A stretch of 41,270 nt of DNA from an uncultured Lachnospiraceae bacterium (GCA_900554205.1 USGM01000012.1:1-41270); one strand, 5' to 3'. Numbered from the stretch's first letter, positions 1 through 6,841 are shown. Translations and numbers: made by a program. The notes: generated by a model not told the origin, from the letters alone.

Positions 1-20
1 GCCCGCCGAAACCGGCGGGC
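1..20. repeat. Terminal direct repeat / GC-rich hairpin, left copy
   Basis: These 20 bases are identical to the last 20 bases of the window (41251-41270) and form a hairpin (GCCCGCC / GGCGGGC). In the closed circle only one copy remains, preceded by five A residues. Read leftward it therefore looks like a hairpin followed by a T tract, a terminator shape. The repeat supports a circular molecule, but 20 bases at a hairpin could also be an assembly overlap. Confidence 0.75.
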
Positions 21-153
21 CTCTCCTGGAGCATCAACTCTCGCTGATTCATCCATTTGCTTTTAAGCATTTATTTTTCAATCCACTCCCGTTTCTGGGA
101 GACACCTGCAGTTTATCACGGCGAACGCCGAAAGTCAATAGGAGGAATTTTTT

Positions 154-483
154 ATGAAAGCTATGGTAGCCATCGTAAGCAGTGGTTTCGGCAATGTCCC
201 CAACAAAACCTTGATTTATCGCCCAGAAGATTCTGAGAATGTTGAGTTCCAGTTCCTGGATCTTGTGTGGGATGCCCTTGAGGTGGAATTCCCAGATTCG
301 TTCCAGTTTTTAGAGTGTATGGATGGAGAGTATCGTCTTTTCGACGGTCGTGGGGAATTACTTGAGGCTTTTAACTATCCAGGGGAGTCGATCATTTCCT
401 TTGTTGCCAAATATAGCGATCGAGATGTGCGGATAACCGATGGAAAAGGCGTGTTCGGGTCGGACAGAGGCTTTACAAAATGA
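154..483 (+). CDS. Hypothetical small acidic phage protein
   Basis: 109 aa protein of unknown function. The start ATG follows a strong AGGAGG at about 8 bases, and the stop overlaps the next start as ATGA, so the two are translationally coupled. The protein is acidic, with many aromatic residues, no signal peptide and no clear membrane segment. In the circular genome it lies downstream of the genes at 40718-41244 and ahead of two HTH genes, all rightward and closed by the terminator at 1101-1125. It belongs to the block between the late genes and attP, where temperate phages often carry lysogenic accessory genes. I do not recognise the family. Confidence 0.7.
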   Translation: MKAMVAIVSSGFGNVPNKTLIYRPEDSENVEFQFLDLVWDALEVEFPDSFQFLECMDGEYRLFDGRGELLEAFNYPGESIISFVAKYSDRDVRITDGKGVFGSDRGFTK

Positions 484-797
484 TGGACGCCACCTTTACC
501 GCCGTCCTCCGCCTATGGGAACAGGATCTATCCCAAAAAGAGATAGCCCGCCGCCTGAATCTCTCTGAGCAAAAGGTCCGCCGGATACTTGTAACCGCCG
601 GGGCTATCCAGACGGAGGAATCCAGGCTCCACTCCCAGGGGCAAACCGTCGAGGAAATTGCCGCCGCACTTGGTAAAACTGTTAAGGCTGTGCAAGCCCG
701 CATCCCCTACGATAAGGGCATGTACAACGCCGAGTACCCCACCATCAACGCCCTGCGCATCCGCAAAACCCGTAAAAAGAAAGGAAGCAAAAAATGA
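480..797 (+). CDS. Small helix-turn-helix DNA-binding protein
   Basis: 105 aa. The N-terminal part (about residues 8-45) reads as a homeodomain-like/resolvase-type HTH with the pattern LSQKEIARRLNLSEQKVRRI. A second similar segment, TVEEIAAALGKTVKAVQAR, follows at about residues 58-76, so there may be two tandem HTH units. The C-terminus is very basic (KTRKKKGSKK). Two ATG codons lie at the start; the first overlaps the upstream stop. It probably binds DNA and regulates this small block or host genes. The target is unknown. Confidence 0.7.
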   Translation: MMDATFTAVLRLWEQDLSQKEIARRLNLSEQKVRRILVTAGAIQTEESRLHSQGQTVEEIAAALGKTVKAVQARIPYDKGMYNAEYPTINALRIRKTRKKKGSKK

Positions 798-1096
798 CAA
801 GAGAATACTTTTCACAGCTGATTGCCGAACTAGAAACCATCAGCGACCTGCCTGCATACTACGCAGAGACCGGCGGTTTCCGTTGCAGCGTAGATCGTCG
901 GAACGCCTACACCGCATTCACACGCCCCTTCCGGGAGATCGTAAACTACACTGGCTTGAGCCAAGCCAAGTTCGCAAGACTCTACAACATCCCACGTCGC
1001 ACCGTGGAAAACTGGTGCAGTGGCTCCAGAGAGTGCCCGCTGTACACCAGCCTCCTCTTACAAGAAGCTATTGGGCTGATTTCTTTTAGCAACTGA
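794..1096 (+). CDS. HTH-domain protein of XRE-like type
   Basis: 100 aa. Residues about 50-85 carry an XRE-like HTH (LSQAKFARLYNIPRRTVENW) followed by a short helix that packs behind it. Similar C-terminal HTH proteins with a variable N-terminus are common in gut clostridial plasmids and phages. It overlaps the upstream gene by 4 bases (ATGA) and is the last gene before a hairpin terminator at 1101-1125. A regulatory role is inferred; no specific operator can be assigned. Confidence 0.7.
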   Translation: MTREYFSQLIAELETISDLPAYYAETGGFRCSVDRRNAYTAFTRPFREIVNYTGLSQAKFARLYNIPRRTVENWCSGSRECPLYTSLLLQEAIGLISFSN

Positions 1097-1100
1097 TTAC

Positions 1101-1125
1101 GCCAGCCCTCAAAAGGCTGGCTTTT
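1101..1125 (+). terminator. Rho-independent terminator of the attP-proximal gene block
   Basis: GCCAGCC pairs with GGCTGGC across a CTCAAAA-type loop and is followed directly by TTTT. It sits 5 bases past the stop of the HTH gene and closes the rightward block before the attachment region. Confidence 0.8.
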
Positions 1126-1128
1126 CCA

Positions 1129-1147
1129 TTGCCAATAGCGTTGCCAA
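1129..1147. repeat. Candidate integrase arm-type repeats (TTGCCAA)
   Basis: TTGCCAA occurs at 1129-1135 and 1141-1147 on one side of the attP core, and again at 1380-1386 on the other side. The ten-base form GCGTTGCCAA is shared by 1138-1147 and 1377-1386. Tyrosine integrases with an AP2-like N-terminal domain bind short direct repeats flanking the core, so these are plausible arm sites. The assignment is inference. Confidence 0.4.
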
Positions 1148-1250
1148 AACTGCCCGGAACAAATTCCCGTGCGCAGAAATTTATTCCGGTCAATGGAAAT
1201 ATTTTCCGCTATAATTATGCTCAATCACCGTAAAATTATGAATAAAGCAA

Positions 1251-1290
1251 AACAAAAGGCCCGCTTAATCTGATAAGTGGGCCTTTTGTT
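1251..1290. terminator. Bidirectional terminator beside attP
   Basis: AAAAGGCCC and GGGCCTTTT form a stem extended by CTTA/TAAG, with an A tract on one side and a T tract on the other, so it can stop transcription both ways. It lies just outside the CCA end of the tRNA-derived core, where a tRNA terminator would sit. It may also shield the attP-proximal block from host tRNA transcription after integration. Confidence 0.75.
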
Positions 1291-1291
1291 A

Positions 1292-1319
1292 TGGCGGAGA
1301 GAGTGGGATTCGAACCCAC
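1292..1319 (-). other. attP: attP core: 3' end of a tRNA gene (probably tRNA-Ser)
   Basis: Read on the minus strand this segment is a tRNA T-arm (GTGGG, loop TTCGAAT, CCCAC), a 3' acceptor strand TCTCTCC, discriminator G and CCA. No matching 5' acceptor half exists nearby, so this is a tRNA fragment, not a gene. Integrases of this type recombine within tRNA genes and restore the 3' end. Discriminator G and this acceptor strand fit bacterial tRNA-Ser, but the isoacceptor cannot be proven here. Identity with the host gene may extend further into 1320-1357. The integrase stop lies 39 bases away. Confidence 0.75.
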
Positions 1320-1357
1320 ACTACAAATGTGTTAAAGACGCATTGCGCTAGAGCTTT

Positions 1358-2464
1358 TTATTTTTCGTTTCCATTTGCGTTGCCAATTTGGCGGTTTTTA
1401 ATGGCCTCTGGGGCAAAATAGTCAGTGAATTCACGGGAACGTTTGGCGATATCCTGTTCCGCCAAATGGGTATATATTTTGTGCATAGTCCCCAAATCTT
1501 TCCACCCGCCGATCTCCGCCGCCATCATCTCCGGGATGCCCATATGGTAGGCCAGCGAGGCGAAGCTATGGCGCAGACCGTGCATACCGACTTCCGGAAG
1601 GCTGTTTTCTTGGCATATCTTGTTGATGTGCTTAAACAGTGTACACGTGGCGGCGTTGACAACAAATTCTGAATCCTTTGGGGCCGCCATAAGTGCATCG
1701 TAAAGGGGCGGGATCATAGGCACCGGGCGGCGGGATTTTTTGGTTTTGTTCTGCGGCTTTAGCTTCAGCCCGTCCTCCCCTCTCACTTTAGCGCCACGAA
1801 CATAGATTGCACGGTTTGCAAAGTCCACATTTTTCCAGGTGAGGCCCAGCATTTCAGAGCGGCGGAGGCTGGACAGGCACAGGAGCGCCGGTATCTCAAT
1901 GGGCTGGCCCTTTACGGCCTCTACAAAGATATCAATCTGTTCCGGCTCCAGGAAGGGACGCTCATTCTCTTCCTTCTCGAAAAGCACCACTTCCGGTTGC
2001 CTGCCTGTTTCTTTTTTGATAGCCGCCGACATGAGGCCCCAGGCGTTCTTGATGTACTTAGAGGAACGGCCCAGCTTCTTTTCCTCGTCAATGGCTTGCT
2101 GCCAACGTTGATCTGGTGTCGTGTACACGTTGTATCGCATAGCAGATTGAAATGTGTTATTTCGATAGCGGATATAGCCGTATACCGTGGATGGAGACCG
2201 CCTCCCACGGCGCACCAGGTCCCTGGTGCTGTCGATGTAAGCGTCCACCGCCTCCCCCAGTGTCACCCGGTTCTGCCCTCCCTGGCTCTTGGATTCCATC
2301 ACGCCGCTTTTCACGGCCAGGTACTCTGCCACGCATTCTTCGGAGCTATCCTTTGTGATGGACACCCGGCGGCCATCCACCAGTACCCTGGTGTGCCACG
2401 CCCCGGAAGGAAGCTGCTCAATCTTGGGCAGGCGGATATCCGGTGCTTTCTTTTTTCTTCCCAT
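1358..2464 (-). CDS. int: Site-specific tyrosine recombinase (phage integrase)
   Basis: 368 aa. The N-terminal ~50 residues resemble an AP2-like arm-binding domain (LPSGAWHTRV). A core-binding SAM-like domain spans about 65-160 and the catalytic domain about 170-350. Catalytic residues visible are Arg201 (LSSLRRSEMLGL), a Lys near 242, His295-x-x-Arg298 (HGLRHSFAS), Trp321 in the usual H/W position and the nucleophile Tyr331 (KIYTHL). It would integrate the phage at a tRNA gene through attP at 1292-1319. The start has a GAGGT ribosome site, and the gene follows the membrane XRE gene by 5 bases, so both are probably on one leftward transcript. A separate excision factor may be encoded at 16747-16944. 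Confidence 0.95.
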   Translation of the reverse strand: MGRKKKAPDIRLPKIEQLPSGAWHTRVLVDGRRVSITKDSSEECVAEYLAVKSGVMESKSQGGQNRVTLGEAVDAYIDSTRDLVRRGRRSPSTVYGYIRYRNNTFQSAMRYNVYTTPDQRWQQAIDEEKKLGRSSKYIKNAWGLMSAAIKKETGRQPEVVLFEKEENERPFLEPEQIDIFVEAVKGQPIEIPALLCLSSLRRSEMLGLTWKNVDFANRAIYVRGAKVRGEDGLKLKPQNKTKKSRRPVPMIPPLYDALMAAPKDSEFVVNAATCTLFKHINKICQENSLPEVGMHGLRHSFASLAYHMGIPEMMAAEIGGWKDLGTMHKIYTHLAEQDIAKRSREFTDYFAPEAIKNRQIGNANGNEK

Positions 2465-2469
2465 TTTCG

Positions 2470-3147
2470 CTACCTCTTCGTCTGATTATACCAACGGTTA
2501 ACCGTAATGTACAGGAGCACCACCAGCAGCACCACAACGCAGATAGCACCCAGCCAGATAATGGCGGAGATTTTCCCCCCTGCCCGTATCAACCCCTGCT
2601 CCGGATTACGGGCATCCAGGACAACGTAAATGGCCCAGACGAGGGTAAACAGTATGCACAAGCCGCATAGACCAAAAATAAGTGGCCGATCCGCCTTGCG
2701 CACCGCTTTGATATCCGCATCCTTTTGGGCTATGATCTTATCCTTTTGCACGATCTGGGTATTTCGGAGAGCGACTCCCTCTTCCTGGATGCGGCTCCTA
2801 TCCAGCAGCCGGTTTATCGCATGATCCTTTTCTTCCAGCAGCTCCTCTTTGTGGGCCAGCTCCAAGCGCAAGCGTTCCAATTCTGCGGTTTGGTCCTTTT
2901 GCGGCGGAGCCAACTCCATGAGCTCGTCTAAGGACAGGCCAAGGTCAATGGCCATGGCTGTAACATCATAGATGCTTGGACCGGATAGATGCCCTGAGAA
3001 AAATTTTTTCACAGTGGATTCGCTCAGGCCGGTGCTGTCAATGATTTGCTGATTGGTTTTATGCTGTTCTTCTTTGGCCTTTTTCATTTTTGCTGGCAGA
3101 TTGTCGCAAATTGTCGAAATTTGTTGTATTATCTTAATTTCTTCCAT
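2470..3147 (-). CDS. Membrane-anchored XRE-family regulator
   Basis: 225 aa from the ATG at 3147; an upstream TTG at 3183 would add 12 residues, but neither start has a good ribosome site. Residues ~15-70 form an XRE HTH (NQQIIDSTGLSESTVKKFF). Residues ~80-140 are a charged coiled coil, and the C-terminus has two hydrophobic helices (about 145-170 and 195-215) separated by a short loop. A DNA-binding head on a membrane-anchored stalk suggests a sensor-type regulator or a tethered repressor. It sits between integrase and repressor in the lysogeny block, so it is likely expressed in the prophage. Its upstream region contains ACTAAATTA (3215-3223), matching much of the main operator sequence. 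Confidence 0.75.
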   Translation of the reverse strand: MEEIKIIQQISTICDNLPAKMKKAKEEQHKTNQQIIDSTGLSESTVKKFFSGHLSGPSIYDVTAMAIDLGLSLDELMELAPPQKDQTAELERLRLELAHKEELLEEKDHAINRLLDRSRIQEEGVALRNTQIVQKDKIIAQKDADIKAVRKADRPLIFGLCGLCILFTLVWAIYVVLDARNPEQGLIRAGGKISAIIWLGAICVVVLLVVLLYITVNRWYNQTKR

Positions 3148-3299
3148 AGTTTTTATTGTGAAGTCCTTGTGTTTCCGAGACAAAACATGATATTACTCTC
3201 ATAGTGTTTATATTACTAAATTACACCTTTACGGATACGCAATGGCTGAGTACCATAAAGGTGCTTACCGGCAAGGGACGGAAATTGATCCGGTGGCAG

Positions 3300-3329
3300 C
3301 CCGGCCCCTCGGTGGCACTGGGGGCCGGG
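3300..3329. terminator. GC-rich hairpin after the zinc-ribbon gene
   Basis: CCCGGCCCC and GGGGCCGGG form a 9 bp stem with a 12-base loop, 13 bases past the stop of the leftward gene at 3342-3590. No T tract follows in the leftward direction, so it is either a weak terminator or an mRNA-stabilising structure. Confidence 0.45.
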
Positions 3330-3341
3330 CGTATAATAAAG

Positions 3342-3590
3342 TTATGCTTTCCAATGGTAGCCGCAGCTCTGGCAGACACACATGGAGCGGTGTTTAATCT
3401 TTGTTTTGTATTTCTTGGGTGCAAAAATTTTGACGATCAGCGCAGGGATAGTGAAGATGAGCCATTTGATGGGCCACCACCAAAAACCGATAAACAACCA
3501 CCAGAAAACACCATGATGTTTTATCTTCAAGTTGGTTTCCGTGACCATCTGAACCGTGACATTTTCGCTTCCGCACTTGGGACATCTCAT
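3342..3590 (-). CDS. Zinc-ribbon protein with a hydrophobic centre
   Basis: 82 aa. Paired CxxC motifs at both ends (CPKCGS near residue 3 and CQSCGYHW near 75) would form one zinc ribbon. Between them lies a tryptophan-rich hydrophobic stretch (about residues 29-55) able to enter the membrane as a hairpin or single helix. The start has a good GAAGGA site. A perfect inverted repeat at 3610-3633 lies in its leader. The protein may be a small membrane sensor or superinfection-related protein. Function is unknown. Confidence 0.7.
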   Translation of the reverse strand: MRCPKCGSENVTVQMVTETNLKIKHHGVFWWLFIGFWWWPIKWLIFTIPALIVKIFAPKKYKTKIKHRSMCVCQSCGYHWKA

Positions 3591-3609
3591 TTTCTGTTCC
3601 TTCTTTCCA

Positions 3610-3633
3610 ATATGTCCATTTTAACGGACATAT
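3610..3633. promoter_or_regulatory. Perfect 8 bp inverted repeat upstream of the zinc-ribbon gene
   Basis: ATATGTCC, eight bases, GGACATAT. The repeat sits 20 bases ahead of the leftward start at 3590. It could be an operator or a leader hairpin overlapping ribosome access. No canonical promoter is obvious upstream. Confidence 0.45.
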
Positions 3634-3768
3634 CTTGTAATATAAAATAATCAAATAGAACATTTGCTCTAAAATTCAAAATGTTGCTATAATCGAAAGT
3701 TTGTGCTATGCTTGATGTGTTGTGGAATTTGGCGTAACAGATTTTATCTTTATCGTCTACTTAGTTAT

Positions 3769-5304
3769 TCAATCATCTTCCTCATCCATACCGTCCTCCG
3801 GATTTTCGGATACCACGGTGATAGACTGACTTTGCCGGTATTGCTCTGCAACCATTGTCCGCCGGAATTCTGCGGTAGGCTCTAGTTCCGTTACCAGCTG
3901 CTCCAACTCATCAATGGAAATGCGGAAGAATTCTTTCCGAAGATTTACCTTATTGACACGGCGATTATTGAGTATTTTATGAATCTTGTTTTCAAGCCCG
4001 ACGGCATCATCCGAGAATATGAAGCTATGAACATCAAATGGGAACGGAACGCTTGCGCTACCCAATTCATCCACACGATCCTGCGGCTCCGCACGGCGTG
4101 TCATTCCAATTTTGAACACATCATCACCGAATGCTCCCAAGTTGCTGATTACATACACATTGCCGGCCTTACCATTCTGCAATGTGATGATTTGTTCCTT
4201 CTTTTCCTCCACCTGTGCCTTCTGAGCTTGAAGCTCTTTCAATCTGGCTTCCAGCTGTGTAATCTTTTCCACATCAGAGGTGGCGTGTAATTGCTCCTGC
4301 ACCTGATTGATCTGATCGGTGTACTTAGCTTCTTCCTTCTCTACCTTCTTACGCTCTGCCTCCAAAGCCCTGCGTTCTTCTGCTTCCTGACGCATCTGTT
4401 CTCGGATTGCCCGCTGCTCTTCTTTGGCCCGTTCCTTTTGAACATAATACTCATATTCGATATGGATAGATTGCCCAAAAAGATATTCCAACTCACCGAT
4501 AAATTTACGCATGGTGGGCGCAATGCTCTGGTTTCCATCAGCGGCAATCAAATAGAATTTCTGCATAAACTCTTTCATCTGATCCACAGACTTTTCCAGA
4601 TTTCCAAATTTCAGATTAGCAAGGACATTCTGCAATTCTGAAATTGCGGCTATGGTAGTGAGTGCGTAGATTGCGGAGTTGGCCTTGGTGGTGTAGCGTG
4701 CCTTGTACTTATCAAGAACTTCCAGTATCAGCTTTTCGTTTTCTTTGTACCGCTTGCGAAGGTCCCGCATACCAAGGCATTGCAATTCAACCTTTACGGA
4801 AGGAGACAGTAAATCGTCCAATTCCGACAGCAGTCTAGAGATTTCTTCCGGAGACTCTGGATAATCCGTAGCAGACATATCAATGGCATTTTGAACGGAA
4901 GAAAGCAGCTCCTTGAATTTGCGAATTTTCTTATCTACTGACGCAACACTCTTTTCAGACTTCCGTTCTGCTTCCATTGCAATCAGCTGCCTTGATTCCG
5001 CTGCTGTTGCCTGGGAAAGATTTTCTTGCAAAATCCTCTTTGATTCTGCAATTTTATCGGCCATTTCTTTTTCCGCTTGTTTGACACCGTCTTGTCTGGC
5101 TTCTTCGGCTAACTTTTTGTATGTCGCTTCACTATCGGAGAGCTCTTCAGAAACCCTATCCAGTTCGCCTTGAAGAATATCTTTCTTTTCCGAAAGTGCT
5201 TTTATTTCCTCTTCCACTTTGGTAGTGGCTACACAGTTACTACACAATCCATTTTCAAGTTTCAAGAAAAAGCCTTTTCGACCACACCTGCTACACTTTG
5301 GCAT
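3769..5304 (-). CDS. DUF4041-type coiled-coil protein with T5orf172/GIY-YIG-like domain
   Basis: 511 aa from the ATG at 5304 (a GTG three codons earlier overlaps the AGGG ribosome site). Order: an N-terminal zinc motif (CSRCGRKGF...LCSNC), a long coiled coil (about 30-120), a globular DUF4041-like region (about 130-290), a second coiled coil (about 290-375), and a C-terminal domain from about 381 (NVYVISN, FKIGMTRR). That domain matches the T5orf172/MUG113 branch of the GIY-YIG nuclease superfamily. The tail is acidic. Such proteins recur in prophage lysogeny regions and may act in defence against other phages or in DNA processing, but the role is not established. It follows the repressor gene on the same strand, and its AT-rich composition differs from the structural genes. 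Confidence 0.8.
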   Translation of the reverse strand: MPKCSRCGRKGFFLKLENGLCSNCVATTKVEEEIKALSEKKDILQGELDRVSEELSDSEATYKKLAEEARQDGVKQAEKEMADKIAESKRILQENLSQATAAESRQLIAMEAERKSEKSVASVDKKIRKFKELLSSVQNAIDMSATDYPESPEEISRLLSELDDLLSPSVKVELQCLGMRDLRKRYKENEKLILEVLDKYKARYTTKANSAIYALTTIAAISELQNVLANLKFGNLEKSVDQMKEFMQKFYLIAADGNQSIAPTMRKFIGELEYLFGQSIHIEYEYYVQKERAKEEQRAIREQMRQEAEERRALEAERKKVEKEEAKYTDQINQVQEQLHATSDVEKITQLEARLKELQAQKAQVEEKKEQIITLQNGKAGNVYVISNLGAFGDDVFKIGMTRRAEPQDRVDELGSASVPFPFDVHSFIFSDDAVGLENKIHKILNNRRVNKVNLRKEFFRISIDELEQLVTELEPTAEFRRTMVAEQYRQSQSITVVSENPEDGMDEEDD

Positions 5305-5355
5305 TGGCAACACATCCCTAATCTATAAATTTATTTGCGAAAGGAAGAAAACGCT

Positions 5356-5502
5356 ATGACAACCGAACAAATTGCGGCCATCTACATGGATTTACCGGAG
5401 GAAAAACAGGAAAAATTTGTCACTTTTCTGAATCAGCTTCTTTCCGAAGCGCAAGCAGATAAGCAACCGCTTCCTTTCGCTGCTGATCCGGCAAACTGTT
5501 AG
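5356..5502 (+). CDS. Possible 48 aa protein antisense to the repressor 3' end
   Basis: The frame starts at ATG 5356 after an AAAGGAAG ribosome site. Residues ~5-32 form a convincing amphipathic helix (MDLPEEKQEKFVTFLNQLL), similar in style to the C-terminal tails of small phage regulators. Its last 83 bases run antisense to the repressor gene. No clear rightward promoter precedes it. It may be a true microprotein, an antisense transcript region or a remnant of a duplicated regulator tail. Confidence 0.3.
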   Translation: MTTEQIAAIYMDLPEEKQEKFVTFLNQLLSEAQADKQPLPFAADPANC

Positions 5503-5767
5503 CCAGCTCCGCAATATACATAGCCTCTACGTTCGTTCCGGGCGTAGGGGCTTTTTTTGCGCCTCTATCATCAGTATCACCAATCAAATATGGGATAGAA
5601 ACACCAAAATAGTCAGCAAGTTTTTTTAACGTGTCACCATCCGGAAGATTGTCGTGCGTCTCCCAGTATCGTTTCTGGTTGATTCCAATTTGCAAATCTC
5701 CGCTAACCATCTTCCACTTAACCCCTTTTTCTTTCATGAGATCAAGTAGACGTTCTGAAAAATTCAT
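5420..5767 (-). CDS. CI-like repressor, short XRE type without a protease domain
   Basis: 115 aa. The start chosen is ATG 5767, placed 8 bases after AGGAGG; the GTG at 5776 overlaps that site. The N-terminal ~65 residues are an XRE HTH (SERLLDLMKEKG, then GDTLKKLADYFGVSIPYLIG), followed by a flexible linker and a C-terminal helix probably used for dimerisation. There is no S24/LexA-like peptidase domain, so RecA-stimulated self-cleavage is not expected and induction must work another way. It is divergent from the early operon, and its gene abuts the operator region at 5805-5841. Confidence 0.85.
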   Translation of the reverse strand: MNFSERLLDLMKEKGVKWKMVSGDLQIGINQKRYWETHDNLPDGDTLKKLADYFGVSIPYLIGDTDDRGAKKAPTPGTNVEAMYIAELANSLPDQQRKEAVAYLLALRKEADSEK

Positions 5768-5804
5768 TGGACTCACCTCCTGAAATTTTTCACGAAAATA
5801 GTGA

Positions 5805-5841
5805 TTTAGTGCTTGACAATCACTAAATTAGTGTGTATAAT
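5805..5841 (+). promoter_or_regulatory. Early rightward promoter with nested repressor operators
   Basis: TTGACA (5813-5818), a 17-base spacer and TATAAT (5836-5841) form a perfect sigma-70 consensus promoter toward the early genes. The spacer holds a 6+1+6 palindrome CACTAA-A-TTAGTG (5821-5833). TTTAGTG (5805-5811) forms a further inverted repeat with CACTAAA (5821-5827) that straddles the -35 box. Repressor bound here would block polymerase. A leftward repressor promoter probably overlaps but cannot be fixed by eye. Confidence 0.85.
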
Positions 5842-5927
5842 ATGACCATAGTAATAAACCACCTACAATATAGCACATACACAACAAAAATTCAAGGAAT
5901 AAGACAACATTTTAGGAGGATCACACT

Positions 5928-6113
5928 ATGAAGCGTTTTGAGATCTGGGCAGAGTTCCCCGATGGCTGCGAAGCCAAGATTGAAAGCTGGAAGAGCCTGA
6001 AACAGGCCAGCAATGCGGTGGACGCAATGAACGCCGCCAACCGGAACGATACGGCTTGCGGATACGGATTCCCCCACGGAGTTCCCGCCTACACCATCCG
6101 GGTAAACCAGTAA
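5928..6113 (+). CDS. Hypothetical small protein, first early gene
   Basis: 61 aa after a strong AGGAGG site. It is the first gene from the early promoter, the place where a Cro protein is often found, but it has no visible HTH. It has mixed charge, with a predicted beta strand at the start (KRFEIWAEF), a helix in the middle and a C-terminal strand (AYTIRVNQ). Small proteins of this type are seen as first early genes in clostridial phages. Function is unknown. Confidence 0.65.
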   Translation: MKRFEIWAEFPDGCEAKIESWKSLKQASNAVDAMNAANRNDTACGYGFPHGVPAYTIRVNQ

Positions 6114-6118
6114 CACAA

Positions 6119-6138
6119 CGGGCGGGGCAACCCGCCCG
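6119..6138 (+). other. Intergenic GC hairpin before the next ribosome site
   Basis: CGGGCGGG pairs with CCCGCCCG around a four-base loop. No T tract follows. It lies between two early genes and may protect mRNA ends or weaken transcription partly. Similar hairpins precede other genes at 6842-6857, 9143-9175 and 13979-13998. Confidence 0.5.
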
Positions 6139-6181
6139 ATACAGAAATCACCCAATGAACCATTTTGAAAGGAGCTTTTAT

Positions 6182-6835
6182 ATGGCAAAGTATAAAGTTG
6201 GAGATAAGGTGCGGATTGTAAGCGAGCGGCCTGATTCCAAAAAATATGTTGATGAAATGGTACGATTTCTCGGAAAAGAAATCACGATCAGTATGGTGAA
6301 AGAGTTTGGCGGCATTCCCTACTACTACAGTGAGGATGCAAAGCCGAAGGACCCGACTCAGAAGTGTTTCTGCAAGTGGTTCGGCGTTCCTGGCTACTAT
6401 TTCAGGGATGAATGGATTTCCGGCCTTGCCGAGCAGAAGAAGCCCGCCAATGAAAACCTCTCTGTTACCATCCGCTTCTGTGGTCGCATGACTGTAGCGG
6501 AGCTTAACAAGAATGGAAGAGTAGTCAAAGTCAAGAACGCCTGGTGCAATCCTAAGGATGCCTACAGCAGAGCGGAGGGCGCAAGGGTCGCCGTTGAGCG
6601 GCTTTTTGAGAAGAAGGCTGGCAAGCTAGAAGAAGCCAGCAAGCCAAAGATTGGCGATAAGTTCGTCATCATGTCGAACAAAAGTCCGGACTGCCACCAC
6701 CACTTCCAAATCGGCTCTGTTGTAACTCTTAAATACATAGAAGAAAACGGGAAAAAAAGTTACGAAGCGAATAACGGATTGATACAGATTGTACGGGACT
6801 GTGATGTTGCTCCGTATAGGGAGAAAGCCAAATAA
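6182..6835 (+). CDS. Hypothetical early protein with two SH3/KOW-like segments
   Basis: 217 aa from ATG 6182, chosen because AAAGGAG lies 9 bases ahead; an upstream in-frame ATG at 6056 lies inside the previous gene. Two similar openings, KYKVGDKVRIVSERPDS at residue 3 and KPKIGDKFVIMSNKSPD at about 158, suggest two small SH3-like barrels. They flank a middle domain with several Cys and aromatic residues. Such barrels often bind nucleic acid or protein. No enzymatic motif is visible. I do not recognise the family. Confidence 0.65.
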   Translation: MAKYKVGDKVRIVSERPDSKKYVDEMVRFLGKEITISMVKEFGGIPYYYSEDAKPKDPTQKCFCKWFGVPGYYFRDEWISGLAEQKKPANENLSVTIRFCGRMTVAELNKNGRVVKVKNAWCNPKDAYSRAEGARVAVERLFEKKAGKLEEASKPKIGDKFVIMSNKSPDCHHHFQIGSVVTLKYIEENGKKSYEANNGLIQIVRDCDVAPYREKAK

Positions 6836-6841
6836 GCCGAA

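Noticed and set aside
1292..1357. Complete tRNA gene on the minus strand
   Set aside because: Only the T-arm, 3' acceptor strand and CCA are convincing. The region beyond has a possible anticodon-like loop, but there is no 5' acceptor strand, so it is an att fragment.
1997..2485. Rightward 162 codon frame over the integrase start
   Set aside because: Antisense of the integrase, with Pro/His-rich random composition.
3204..3650. Rightward 148 codon frame
   Set aside because: It lies opposite the zinc-ribbon gene, which has a good ribosome site and Cys pairs; the rightward reading has neither.
6056..6181. N-terminal extension of the 217 aa early protein
   Set aside because: It overlaps the preceding gene and lacks a ribosome site, whereas ATG 6182 has AAAGGAG at the correct distance.
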